A stretch of DNA of 64,000 bases from Planococcus wigleyi (GTDB lineage Bacteria; Bacillota; Bacilli; Bacillales_A; Planococcaceae): the NCBI RefSeq assembly GCF_014836985.1, contig NZ_JACSPU010000003.1, forward strand, positions 1-64,000, read 5' to 3'. The translations under genes were made by a program, and so were the position numbers. Shown here piece by piece: positions 1 to 8,062 of this stretch; positions within the stretch are counted from its first letter, which is position 1; each line of letters starts with the position of its first letter. Below the pieces are notes generated by a model. That model was given only the letters and a program-made list of their open reading frames with translations. It made no database searches and was not told the origin of the DNA.

Positions 1-75
1 GAGGTAGATAGGTTCGAGGTGGAAGCGTGGCGACACGTGCAGCTGACGAATACTAATCGATCGAGGACTTAACCA
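1..75 (+). rRNA. 23S ribosomal RNA, 3' end (partial)
   Basis: The first 75 bases match the conserved 3' end of Firmicutes 23S rRNA, including the segment ending in GAGGACTTAACCA. The gene begins outside the window. The exact 3' end is estimated from memory of the Bacillus end. A 5S gene and tRNAs follow, as in many Bacillales rrn operons. Confidence 0.93.
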
Positions 76-147
76 AACAATGTACGGAACCTTGCATAGT
101 TCCGGTGTCGTGTATCCAGTTTTGAGCGAACAAGCTCAATGAAAATA

Positions 148-264
<117 letters not shown>

Positions 265-307
265 TATTCTATGTTTACTTTTTGTACCTGAATGATTCTT
301 TTGCCTT

Positions 308-380
308 GCTTCCATAGCTCAGCAGGTAGAGTGCTTCCATGGTAAGGAAGAGGTCACCGGTTCGAATCCGGTTGGAAGCT
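308..380 (+). tRNA. tRNA-Thr (anticodon GGT)
   Basis: Acceptor stem GCTTCCA/TGGAAGC, T-loop TTCGAAT, anticodon arm CTTCC-ATGGTAA-GGAAG giving GGT. No CCA is encoded after the discriminator base, so it must be added post-transcriptionally. Confidence 0.93.
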
Positions 381-431
381 TTTGTTCTTTTTAAGAGTTT
401 CTTTGCAGAAAGTTAAACAGTTTTTAATTAA

Positions 432-506
432 GGCCCCTTGGTCAAGCGGTTAAGACACCGCCCTTTCACGGCGGTAACACGGGTTCGAATCCCGTAGGGG
501 TCACCA
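432..506 (+). tRNA. tRNA-Glu (anticodon TTC)
   Basis: Acceptor GGCCCCT/AGGGGTC, anticodon loop CTTTCAC with TTC, T-arm GGGTTCGAATCCC. The 3' CCA is encoded. Confidence 0.94.
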
Positions 507-510
507 TTTT

Positions 511-586
511 GGAGGATTAGCTCAGCTGGGAGAGCATCTGCCTTACAAGCAGAGGGTCGGCGGTTCGATCCCGTCATCCTCCACCA
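511..586 (+). tRNA. tRNA-Val (anticodon TAC)
   Basis: Acceptor GGAGGAT/ATCCTCC, anticodon loop CTTACAA with TAC, T-loop TTCGATC, encoded CCA. Confidence 0.94.
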
Positions 587-606
587 TTTTTTTCGAAACA
601 GCATAC

Positions 607-690
607 GGTGGGGTAGCGAAGTGGCTAAACGCGGCGGACTGTAAATCCGCTCCTTCGGGTTCGGCAGTTCGAATCTGCCCCCCACCACCA
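607..690 (+). tRNA. tRNA-Tyr (anticodon GTA)
   Basis: Class II tRNA with a long variable arm (CTCCTTCGGG region). Anticodon loop ACTGTAAAT gives GTA. Acceptor GGTGGGG/CCCCACC, encoded CCA. Confidence 0.94.
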
Positions 691-706
691 GTTTTCTTTT
701 AGTTAT

Positions 707-781
707 TGGGGTATAGCCAAGCGGTAAGGCAACGGGTTTTGATCCCGTCATGCCCTGGTTCGAATCCAGGTACCCCAGCCA
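707..781 (+). tRNA. tRNA-Gln (anticodon TTG)
   Basis: Acceptor TGGGGTA/TACCCCA, anticodon loop TTTTGAT with TTG, T-arm CTGGTTCGAATCCAG, encoded CCA after discriminator G. Confidence 0.94.
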
Positions 782-791
782 TTTTTACTAT

Positions 792-864
792 GAGCCATTA
801 GCTCAGCTGGTAGAGCATCTGACTTTTAATCAGAGGGTCGAAGGTTCGAATCCTTCATGGCTCA
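792..864 (+). tRNA. tRNA-Lys (anticodon TTT)
   Basis: Acceptor GAGCCAT/ATGGCTC, anticodon loop CTTTTAA with TTT, T-loop TTCGAAT. No CCA encoded. Confidence 0.94.
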
Positions 865-894
865 TTTTTTATTTTCCTTGCGCCTGTTCAGCGC

Positions 895-967
895 GGGGCC
901 TTAGCTCAGCTGGGAGAGCGCGTCGCTGGCAGTGACGAGGTCAGGGGTTCGAGCCCCCTAGGCTCCA
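895..967 (+). tRNA. tRNA-Ala (anticodon GGC)
   Basis: Acceptor GGGGCCT/AGGCTCC with one G-T pair, anticodon loop CTGGCAG with GGC, T-arm GGGGTTCGAGCCCC. No CCA encoded. Last gene of the rRNA-tRNA transcript. Confidence 0.93.
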
Positions 968-1003
968 TTGTTCCATGTGTATTTGTACTATCCATGTGTA
1001 AAA

Positions 1004-1038
1004 AACCCGTATCCATTAACTTGGATACGGGTTTTTTT
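1004..1038. terminator. Bidirectional terminator, tRNA cluster / citA
   Basis: Inverted repeat ACCCGTATCC / GGATACGGGT with an A-tract on the left and a T-tract on the right. It can end the tRNA transcript on the plus strand and citA on the minus strand. The citA stop codon lies at its edge. Confidence 0.85.
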
Positions 1039-2117
1039 TATTTTCCGACATATTCGGATTGTGGGCGGAAAATGACGTTGTCCTGCTGCTGTTCCAAGGC
1101 ATGTGCGGTCCAGCCGACAATGCGGGCAACGCTGAATGTCGGAGTGAACAGCTGCGTCGGCATGGCAATCGACCGCATGATGGCGGCTGCGTAAAATTCC
1201 ACATTGGTGTAGAGGGCGCGTCCTGGTTTGCGTTGGTTCAATTGTTCAATGATGCGGGTTTCAGCCGCAACGGCTAAATCCAGCCAGGCGTCTTCGCCTT
1301 GCAGTTCCTGGCATTTTTTCCGGAGGATCACGGAACGGGGATCTTCGGTCCGGTAAACCCGGTGGCCAAAGCCCATGATTTTCTCGCCGCGGTCGAGTTT
1401 GTCTGCGATGACGGCATCGATGCGGTCTTCGGTTTCTATTTCATCCAGCAGATCGATTACGCCGGATGGTGCACCGCCGTGAAGTGGGCCTTTCATAGCA
1501 CCGAGTGCCGAAGTGACTGCAGAGACAAGATCGGATTCAGTGGAGATGGTGACGCGTGCTGCAAATGTCGAGGCATTCATGCCGTGCTCCATGGTCAGCT
1601 TCAAGTATGTTTCCAAGGCTTAGGTTTGGGCACTGGTCGGCTCTTGGCCGTTGATCATCCACAAGTAATTGGCGGTATGCCCCAAGTCGTCACGCGGTGC
1701 TGCAGGGTCCTGTCCATTTTGAAATCGGTAAAAACAAGCAGTCATGACCGGCAAGGCAGCAGTCAGCGCAACAGCTTGTTCCCGGGAAGGCAAAGCGGTG
1801 AAAGCCGCATGCGTATAGGCCGACGCCAAGGTGCGCATGGCGTCCATCAAAGGTGTTTCTTTTGGCAATGCCTGGGCAATCGCGATGATATGTGCAGGCA
1901 GTTTCCGGTAGCCAATCATTTGCTGCTGCAGCTTTTTCAGCGATTCGGCATCCGGCCATTCCCCGTACCATAGATAATAGGCGGTTTCTTCAAACGAGCG
2001 ATTTTTAATCACTTCATCCACCAGTTGGCCGCGATACCGCAACTCTCCTTTATCTCCATCTACGGAAGCAATAGCTGTCTGAACTGCTACAATTCCTTTC
2101 AACCCTTTTTGGAACAT
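1038..2117 (-). pseudogene. citA: Citrate synthase (CitA type), interrupted by an in-frame stop
   Basis: Read on the minus strand this is one 359-codon frame with a single internal TAA at plus positions 1620-1622. The first 165 residues and the last 192 residues are in the same frame, and both match citrate synthase: N-terminal GLKGIVAVQT, then [16 protein letters not shown] and [13 protein letters not shown]. Remembered Bacillus CitA has lysine just before ALETY, so AAA to TAA explains the break. NVEFYAAA carries Glu where many citrate synthases have Asp; this is also how I recall CitA. A good RBS (AAAGGAGGAA) precedes the ATG at 2117. Neighbour citR supports citA rather than citZ. A sequencing error or read-through is possible. 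The enzyme condenses acetyl-CoA and oxaloacetate. Confidence 0.85.
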
Positions 2118-2185
2118 AAGAAATTCCTCCTTTTCTTTTAGTTTACCCCCGTGGATTGATAAAAAAAATTAAAGATATATAATTA

Positions 2186-2201
2186 GAATAATTAAAATTA
2201 T
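2186..2201. promoter_or_regulatory. Candidate CitR operator, AT-rich dyad in the citA-citR intergenic region
   Basis: The 16-bp dyad AATAATT-AA-AATTATT lies between the divergent citA and citR starts. LysR regulators usually bind dyads in such divergent regions and repress themselves. The assignment is positional inference; AT-rich palindromes also arise by chance. Confidence 0.35.
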
Positions 2202-2221
2202 TAATTGAAATGGGGAATGTC

Positions 2222-3103
2222 ATGGAAGTCCAGTGGTTGAGAACCTTCGTGGACGCATCCGAAACATTGAATTTCAGAATGACATCGGAGCGGCTGATGA
2301 TGTCACAGCCCAGTGTTACTGTCCATATCCGTTTATTAGAGGAAAGCTTGGGGCTGCTTCTCTTTATACGCAGCAATAACCGGGTGTCATTGACCGAAGA
2401 AGGCCGGCATTTTAAAGAACGGGCCAGCAAAGTGCTGGAACAGCTGGATGACAGTGTCGAAGAACTTCATTCATTTGCGCAGGGCTATCGAAAAAAGTGG
2501 ATTTTGGCCATTTCCCCTTTGATGGCGGAAACGATTTTGCCTTATGTGCTGAAGTCATTCACAGCTGAGCATCCCCAAGTGGAATTGGTGATCCGCGTGG
2601 AGGAATCCGAACAGATTGAAGCTTTGGTGGAAGCGGGAGAAGTATCCGCAGGCATCTCTGCTTTGCCGCCTCACGGGCGCAGTATCGCTCAGCATGTGGT
2701 TTATGAGGATCCGTTGTTGTTCATCCTGCCGCGGGACGCTTATGACGATGAGACAGGGCCAGCGATTTCCGTCGAGCAGGCGCTTCGGACCTCGGTGCTG
2801 TTTTCTCACCATCATCCGTTGTTTTGGGAAGAGCTGTTGGGGAAGCTGCGGCTTCATGTTCCAGGCATCCGGACAATGAAAGTGACACAGGCTCACATTG
2901 CCAAACGTTTTATTCAGGAAGGTTTGGGTGTTTCTTTTTTGCCGAAATCGATGGTCCGGCGGGAACTGGTGGAAGGACGACTAATGGAAGCCCATTTTGA
3001 CTTGTTCCCCTTGCCGGTAGCATCGACTTACTTTTTAACAAAAAGAATGGGAGAGCTTGAGCAGGATTTTCTGCAGCGGATCCAATCAGTGTATTTTATT
3101 TAA
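2222..3103 (+). CDS. citR: LysR-family regulator, CitR-like
   Basis: About 293 residues. The N-terminal winged helix-turn-helix (MEVQWLRTFVDASETLNFR, SQPSVTVHI, LTEEGRHF) is typical LysR and close to Bacillus CitR. A type 2 periplasmic-binding-like effector domain follows (about 90-290). I take ATG 2222 as start: a GGGG precedes it, while the upstream in-frame ATG at 2210 has no ribosome-binding site. In B. subtilis CitR represses the divergent citA; the same divergent layout is seen here, although citA is broken. The regulator itself is intact. Confidence 0.85.
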   Translation: MEVQWLRTFVDASETLNFRMTSERLMMSQPSVTVHIRLLEESLGLLLFIRSNNRVSLTEEGRHFKERASKVLEQLDDSVEELHSFAQGYRKKWILAISPLMAETILPYVLKSFTAEHPQVELVIRVEESEQIEALVEAGEVSAGISALPPHGRSIAQHVVYEDPLLFILPRDAYDDETGPAISVEQALRTSVLFSHHHPLFWEELLGKLRLHVPGIRTMKVTQAHIAKRFIQEGLGVSFLPKSMVRRELVEGRLMEAHFDLFPLPVASTYFLTKRMGELEQDFLQRIQSVYFI

Positions 3104-3118
3104 TAGGGGGAAACCGGT

Positions 3119-3682
3119 ATGATTATAGAATCGGATGGCATTCGTTTGCGGTTATTGAAAAGAGAGGATTTTGAAGCTCTATGGGCTCTTTATACGCCCA
3201 AGATCTTCGAGTATATGCTCAATAAAGTCGAGGTTTTTGAAGACATGGTGACGTGGCTGGAAGCCGGATTGAACCAGTCGAATGTGCTGATATTTGCGGT
3301 GGAAAATCCACTGACGGATGAAATCATCGGCACCACACGCATATATGCAATTGATGAAACCCATAAAAGCTGCGAAATCGGTGCCACTTTTTATGCACAA
3401 TCGGCGCAGCGGACGCATGTCAATACAGCAGTCAAACGGGCATTGCTCAGTTATTGCTTTGAAGAACGCGGTATGATCCGTGTGCAATTCAAAACGGATG
3501 CCGAAAATATCCGGTCGCAGAAAGCGATTGAACGCATCGGCGCTGTAAAAGAAGGTGTCATGCGCAATGAACGCATCCGTTCAACCGGCAAGCCAAGAAA
3601 TGCCGTGGTTTATTCAATTATCGATAAAGAATGGCCGAAAGTTAAAAAAGACTTAGCAAAAAAAGTGAATAAATATACCTGA
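3119..3682 (+). CDS. GNAT N-acetyltransferase, RimJ/RimL type
   Basis: 187 residues. Starts MIIESDGIRLRLLKREDFEAL, the usual opening of RimJ/RimL-like acetyltransferases. Later segments fit the acetyl-CoA fold: EIIGTTRIYAI (beta 4), then FKTDAENIRSQKAIERIGAV near residues 122-142, which is the conserved C-terminal motif of this group. The protein would transfer acetyl from acetyl-CoA to an amine, often a protein N-terminus; the substrate cannot be read. An AGGGGG site lies 8 bases before the ATG. It follows citR by 15 bases and probably shares its transcript. Confidence 0.8.
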   Translation: MIIESDGIRLRLLKREDFEALWALYTPKIFEYMLNKVEVFEDMVTWLEAGLNQSNVLIFAVENPLTDEIIGTTRIYAIDETHKSCEIGATFYAQSAQRTHVNTAVKRALLSYCFEERGMIRVQFKTDAENIRSQKAIERIGAVKEGVMRNERIRSTGKPRNAVVYSIIDKEWPKVKKDLAKKVNKYT

Positions 3683-3692
3683 TTTTGTACGG

Positions 3693-3721
3693 TTGAGCCA
3701 ATGAGACCTTAGCGGTTACAA
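3693..3721 (+). promoter_or_regulatory. Candidate SigA promoter of rocF
   Basis: TTGAGC (3693-3698), 17-base spacer, TTACAA (3716-3721), 31 bases before the arginase ATG. The -35 is good and the -10 moderate. Confidence 0.45.
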
Positions 3722-3752
3722 TGAATCTATCTTGCTAAGGGGGTATAAAATA

Positions 3753-4661
3753 ATGAATAAATTAAATATATCTATTATCGGCGTTCCAATGGACCACGGT
3801 CAAAATCGCCGTGGTGTCGACATGGGACCAAGCGCTATCCGTTATGCGGGTGTCGTAGAACGCATTGAAGAATTGGGCCATCACGTAACGGATGAAGGGG
3901 ACATCCAAATCGGCCTGGCAGACGGCAGCGTTGATACATCAACAAATTTACGCAACTTGAAAGTGATCACTGAAGCGACTGAAGCGCTTGGAGATAAAGT
4001 ATTTGAAGTGGCAGAAGCGGGCAATTTCCCGTTGGTGCTGGGCGGCGACCACAGCATTGCCATCGGCACGCTTTCCGGAATTTCGGAGCGCCACGAAAAC
4101 CTGGGCGTCATCTGGTACGATGCACATGCAGACATGAACACCAGCGAAACGTCGCCATCCGGCAACATCCACGGCATGCCGCTTGCTGCAAGCTTTGGGC
4201 ATGGCCACGAAAAGCTGACGAACATCCGTGGCTATTCACCAAAAGTAAAACCTGAAAACATCGTCATCATCGGAGCCCGTTCAGTGGATCCCGGTGAGCG
4301 CCAATTGATTAAAGAGCATGGCATCCGTGTTTACAGCATGCACGAAATCGATAAAATGGGCATGAATGCGGTTATCGAAGATTCCATCCGTTATTTGAAG
4401 GAAGAGCGCAAAACGGACGCAGTCCATTTGTCGCTGGATCTGGATGGCATCGACCCGATGTACACACCAGGCGTCGGGACACCGGTTCCGGGGGGCATCA
4501 GTTACCGTGAAAGCCATTTGGCGATGGAAATGCTGTTTGATGCAGATATCATCACTTCTGCTGAATTTGTGGAAGTCAATCCGATTCTGGATGAGAAAAA
4601 CCGCACAGCTGATGTAGCTGTCGCATTGATCGGTTCTTTATTCGGTGAAAAATTATTGTAA
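3753..4661 (+). CDS. rocF: Arginase
   Basis: 302 residues, the usual length. It hydrolyses L-arginine to ornithine and urea with a binuclear manganese centre. Metal-ligand motifs are complete: GGDHS, DAHADMN and SLDLDGIDP, plus the substrate loop near SGNIHGMP. ATG 3753 is chosen because AAGGGGG lies 7 bases upstream; an in-frame TTG at 3732 lacks a site. The gene is monocistronic, with its own terminator before sigW. In Bacillus arginase belongs to arginine catabolism (roc genes), but no other roc gene is nearby, and no AhrC/RocR site was identified. Confidence 0.95.
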   Translation: MNKLNISIIGVPMDHGQNRRGVDMGPSAIRYAGVVERIEELGHHVTDEGDIQIGLADGSVDTSTNLRNLKVITEATEALGDKVFEVAEAGNFPLVLGGDHSIAIGTLSGISERHENLGVIWYDAHADMNTSETSPSGNIHGMPLAASFGHGHEKLTNIRGYSPKVKPENIVIIGARSVDPGERQLIKEHGIRVYSMHEIDKMGMNAVIEDSIRYLKEERKTDAVHLSLDLDGIDPMYTPGVGTPVPGGISYRESHLAMEMLFDADIITSAEFVEVNPILDEKNRTADVAVALIGSLFGEKLL

Positions 4662-4667
4662 TCCAAG

Positions 4668-4690
4668 ACAGGCGAAAGCCTGTTTTTTTA
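4668..4690 (+). terminator. rocF terminator
   Basis: Hairpin ACAGGC-GAAA-GCCTGT followed by a run of T, directly after the arginase stop. Confidence 0.85.
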
Positions 4691-4789
4691 TGCCGTTAAA
4701 CAGGAAACTTTTCCTTTATCAAAAACGTCACAAAATTGGTTGGATTTATTTGGGTATTGTCTGATACGATAGAATAAGGAAAAAATAAT

Positions 4790-4815
4790 TGAAACCTTTA
4801 GAGACAACGGACGTA
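4790..4815 (+). promoter_or_regulatory. SigW autoregulatory promoter
   Basis: TGAAAC (4790-4795), exactly 16 bases, CGTA (4812-4815). This is the B. subtilis SigW consensus, 38 bases before sigW, so the sigma factor should drive its own operon as it does in Bacillus. Confidence 0.85.
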
Positions 4816-4853
4816 TATAAAGTACAGCCGCATAGGCGGAGGGAAATGAGATC

Positions 4854-5417
4854 ATGGATGCGTTAGTCAATAAACGAATAGCTAAAGTATTAAAAGGCGA
4901 TCAGAACGCATTCGCCGAAATCGTGGAGCTTTACCAAAACCAGCTGTATCAGATCTGCTACCGGATGCTTGGCAACAAGCAGGAAGCGGAAGATATTGCA
5001 CAGGAAGCTTTTATGCGGGCTTATGTAAATATCCACACGTTTGACCAGAATCGGAAATTTTCGACATGGCTGTACCGCATCGCCACCAATCTGTGCATCG
5101 ACCGGATCCGCAAGAAAAAGCCGGATTACCATTTGGATGCTGAAGTGCGCGGGACGGAAGGCTTGAACATGTATTCGAAAATTGCCAATGATGACGAGCT
5201 TCCGGAAGAAGAATTAATGCGGATGGAAGTACAGGAGCGGGTACAGTACGAGATAAGTCGCTTGCCAGATAAGTACCGTGCCGCTATTGTATTAAAGTAT
5301 ATTGAAGAATTGCCGCTGGCGGAAATCAGTGAAATCCTTGATTTGCCGTTGGGTACGGTAAAGACGCGTATACACCGAGGAAGAGAAGCTCTTCGCAAGC
5401 AATTGAGCAATTTGTAG
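4854..5417 (+). CDS. sigW: ECF RNA polymerase sigma factor SigW
   Basis: 187 residues, the length of B. subtilis SigW. Region 2 (about 25-95) includes EAEDIAQEAFMRAYVNIHTF and FSTWLYRIATNLCIDR. Region 4 (about 130-185) includes LPDKYRAAIVLKYIEELPL and LGTVKTRIHRGREALRK. SigW directs genes that protect the envelope against antimicrobial peptides and detergents. GGAGGG precedes ATG 4854. Overlap in regulation with rsiW, the promoter upstream and the cdaA neighbourhood all support SigW over other ECF factors. Confidence 0.95.
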   Translation: MDALVNKRIAKVLKGDQNAFAEIVELYQNQLYQICYRMLGNKQEAEDIAQEAFMRAYVNIHTFDQNRKFSTWLYRIATNLCIDRIRKKKPDYHLDAEVRGTEGLNMYSKIANDDELPEEELMRMEVQERVQYEISRLPDKYRAAIVLKYIEELPLAEISEILDLPLGTVKTRIHRGREALRKQLSNL

Positions 5418-5429
5418 GAGGCGAGCACG

Positions 5430-6065
5430 ATGAATGCGTGTCCGGAAAATGTGCTTCATCTAATGGACGATTACCTGGATGGGGACATCAGTCAAAACGA
5501 TGAACGACAACTGAGAGAACACCTGGAGAGTTGCAGCGACTGCAGAAAGCTGTACCAGGAATTAAGCAAAACCATTGCATTTGTCCAAAGTGCATCACAT
5601 ATACAAGCACCAGCCGACTTTGTCCAAAAGACAATGGCGCGGCTGCCGAAAGAAAAACAGCGGGCGGGTGTCCAGCGTTGGTTCAGAAGACATCCGATGC
5701 TGGCAGCTGCCGCATTGTTCTGTGTGCTCATGAGTGCCGCGCTGTTCACGAACTTCAACGACGACCAGCAGTTTGCTTTTACCAAGCAGCCGAATCTGGT
5801 GGTTGAAGGACAGACGGTGGTCGTCCCTGAAGGCGAGAAAGTAGTCGGCGACCTGACTGTGCGCAATGGCGATTTGCGTGTGGAAGGCGAACTTGAAGGG
5901 AACGTCACCATCGTGAACGGCCAGTACATGGCTTCAAGTGGTGTCATTACCGGTGAAATCGAGGAAATCGATAAAGCTTTTGAATGGCTGTGGTACACCA
6001 TCAAAAACGGCTTCAAGGATGCAGCCGCTATTTTTGATACAGACGGCACCCAAACAGACGAGTAG
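5430..6065 (+). CDS. rsiW: Anti-sigma-W factor RsiW
   Basis: 211 residues. The N-terminal zinc-binding anti-sigma domain has LREHLESCSDCRKLY (HxxxCxxC, about residues 30-40), which captures SigW in the cytoplasm. A single membrane helix (about 88-108, MLAAAALFCVLMSAALF) is followed by an extracytoplasmic domain with beta-type repeats (VVVPEGEKVVGDLTVRNGDL). RsiW is degraded by regulated intramembrane proteolysis to free SigW. It lies 12 bases behind sigW in the same operon; the next gene follows a terminator. Confidence 0.93.
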   Translation: MNACPENVLHLMDDYLDGDISQNDERQLREHLESCSDCRKLYQELSKTIAFVQSASHIQAPADFVQKTMARLPKEKQRAGVQRWFRRHPMLAAAALFCVLMSAALFTNFNDDQQFAFTKQPNLVVEGQTVVVPEGEKVVGDLTVRNGDLRVEGELEGNVTIVNGQYMASSGVITGEIEEIDKAFEWLWYTIKNGFKDAAAIFDTDGTQTDE

Positions 6066-6095
6066 AACCCATCCTCCTAAAGGATGGGTTTTTTC
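6066..6095 (+). terminator. sigW-rsiW terminator
   Basis: AACCCATCCT / AGGATGGGTT hairpin with T-tract immediately after rsiW. Confidence 0.88.
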
Positions 6096-6166
6096 TATGA
6101 AGGCAAGCCCAATTCACTTATGATATACTGAATGCATATGCAGATGTAGAAAAGCGAGGGTTGCAG

Positions 6167-7003
6167 ATGCCTTTTTTGGAAAATTTAACAGACCAAACAC
6201 CACTCGAACTTCTAGGAAATATCATAGATATTTTATTAGTTTGGTTCGTTATCTATAAATTGATCACCGTCATCAAAGGAACGAAAGCCGTTCAATTGCT
6301 GAAAGGAATCTTTGTCATTATCATTGCGCGCCTCGTAACACAAGCACTCAACCTGGAAACGCTTGGCTGGATTATGCAGCAGGTGCTTGAATGGGGCTTC
6401 CTGGCCATCATCATCATTTTCCAGCCGGAACTGCGCCGTGCACTTGAACAGCTCGGACGCGGCAAGCTGTTTTCCAGCAGTACCTTGAATGAGGAGTCTG
6501 AACGCAACCGGTTGATCGAAGCGATGTCCAAATCTGTCAGCTATATGGCAAAACGGCGGATTGGCGCGTTGATATCGATTGAACGCGAGACCGGTTTGAG
6601 CGAATACATTGAGACGGGCATTCCAATGAACTCGGATATCACGTCTGAACTGATGATCAATTTGTTCATTCCCAATACACCGCTGCACGATGGAGCGGTG
6701 ATCGTCCAAAAAAACCGGATTGCCGCAGCGGCTTGTTACTTGCCGTTGTCTGAAAGTCCGTTCATTTCAAAAGAGCTGGGAACCCGCCACCGTGCGGCTC
6801 TCGGCATCAGTGAAGTGACCGACGCGATCACCATTGTCGTCTCGGAAGAAACAGGCGCCATCAGTTTGACAGCGAATGGCGATTTGCACCGCAATTTGTC
6901 ACTTGAAGACTTCGAAGTAAAGCTGCGCCGGATCTGGTTTGGTGCAGAACAGCAGGAAGTCGCTCCGGCCTGGTGGAATTGGAGGGGGAAAAAGAATGGA
7001 TAA
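6167..7003 (+). CDS. cdaA: Diadenylate cyclase CdaA
   Basis: 278 residues. Three N-terminal membrane helices (within about 15-85) precede a DAC domain with both catalytic motifs, DGA at 175-177 and RHR at 207-209. It makes c-di-AMP from two ATP at the membrane; c-di-AMP controls potassium and osmolyte transport and wall homeostasis. ATG 6167 is chosen over TTG 6161 because GAGGG ends 6 bases before it. The stop overlaps cdaR by 8 bases. The cdaA-cdaR-glmM order is the conserved Firmicutes module, in which CdaR and GlmM modulate the cyclase. Confidence 0.96.
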   Translation: MPFLENLTDQTPLELLGNIIDILLVWFVIYKLITVIKGTKAVQLLKGIFVIIIARLVTQALNLETLGWIMQQVLEWGFLAIIIIFQPELRRALEQLGRGKLFSSSTLNEESERNRLIEAMSKSVSYMAKRRIGALISIERETGLSEYIETGIPMNSDITSELMINLFIPNTPLHDGAVIVQKNRIAAAACYLPLSESPFISKELGTRHRAALGISEVTDAITIVVSEETGAISLTANGDLHRNLSLEDFEVKLRRIWFGAEQQEVAPAWWNWRGKKNG

Positions 7004-7982
7004 GATGATGGACAATCGCTGGTTTTTACGGATTACGGCGCTGCTGTTAGCCTTTCTATTATTCTTCTCGGTACAGGCGGAAGACAGTAACACGGGAACG
7101 ACGGATACCAGCCGCGTTTCGGAAGTGATTGAAGATGTGGAACTTGAGGTATACCATGATAACAGTCTGATGGTCAGCGGTGTGCCGAAAACAGCAGACC
7201 TGCATTTGAACGGCCCCGTCAGTATTGTTCAGACGGCCCGGCAATTAGAAGACTTCACCTTGTTTGTGGATTTGCGCAACTTGCCGGTGGGAGAGCATCA
7301 GGTCCCAATCCAAACGGAAAACCTGTCTGAACAATTAAATATCCGGGTTGATCCGGCGTTCGTCAATGTCGTGATTGAAGAGCGGGTATCGCAGGAATTC
7401 CGCATCGATCCAGAAGTGAATGAACGGATGCTGGCGGAAGGTTTTATCCTGGAAAATGTGTCTGTTAAACCGGAAACGGTGACAGTTACAGGTCCGAAAA
7501 GCATGATCGATGCCATCAGCTTCGTGAAAGCGACGGTTTCGGGCGAACAGGGAGTGAAGGAATCCTTTACGACTGCCGCGCGTGTCCGTGTTTTGGCGGA
7601 AGATTTGACGAAGCTGGAAAGTGCCGAAATCGAACCGCAGGAAGTTGAAGTGGACGTCGATGTGATTGAATACAGCAAACTGGTGCCTGTGAGGCTCGAG
7701 CCTACCGGGGAAGCCCGTCCTGGCATCACCATCAACGATTGGAATACAGCCACCGAAGAAGTCCGGATTTTTGGCCCGAAAACGGTGGTGGATGAAATCG
7801 CCGAATACGTGATCGAAGTCGATGCGGCAGACGTGACGGCTGAAGATGCCACATTAGAAGTAGAACTGGCGATTCCATCTGGAACTTCCGGCGTTTCGCC
7901 AGGGCAAGTCTCGGTGAAGGCGGAAACCGTGATCGATGAAGATGCATTGCTTCCGGAAGGTTCCGGAGCTTCCGGCAATTGA
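6996..7982 (+). CDS. cdaR: CdaA regulatory protein CdaR (YbbR repeats)
   Basis: About 328 residues from ATG 6996, which follows GGAGGGGGA. An N-terminal membrane anchor (about 12-28, ITALLLAFLLFFSV) is followed by extracytoplasmic YbbR repeats, seen as recurring blocks such as VTVTGPKSMID and VRIFGPKTVVDEI. CdaR binds and modulates CdaA at the membrane. It is translationally coupled to cdaA. The C terminus (LLPEGSGASGN) is a low-complexity tail. Confidence 0.93.
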   Translation: MDKMMDNRWFLRITALLLAFLLFFSVQAEDSNTGTTDTSRVSEVIEDVELEVYHDNSLMVSGVPKTADLHLNGPVSIVQTARQLEDFTLFVDLRNLPVGEHQVPIQTENLSEQLNIRVDPAFVNVVIEERVSQEFRIDPEVNERMLAEGFILENVSVKPETVTVTGPKSMIDAISFVKATVSGEQGVKESFTTAARVRVLAEDLTKLESAEIEPQEVEVDVDVIEYSKLVPVRLEPTGEARPGITINDWNTATEEVRIFGPKTVVDEIAEYVIEVDAADVTAEDATLEVELAIPSGTSGVSPGQVSVKAETVIDEDALLPEGSGASGN

Positions 7983-8062
7983 AAGCATAAAGTTTAAAAT
8001 AAAAAAAGCGAAAGCTTAACTAAAAAAATCAGAGTTACATGATTGAAGGAGCGAAAAGTAGA

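Noticed and set aside
428-935. Open frames of 107 and 61 codons over the tRNA genes
   Set aside because: They are read through clear tRNA genes and have no independent support.
1299-1973. 224-codon plus-strand frame opposite citA
   Set aside because: Shadow of the citA reading frame; composition is unlike a protein and no RBS is present.
7298-7978. 226-codon minus-strand frame opposite cdaR
   Set aside because: Ser/Thr-rich antisense shadow of the acidic cdaR frame, no RBS.
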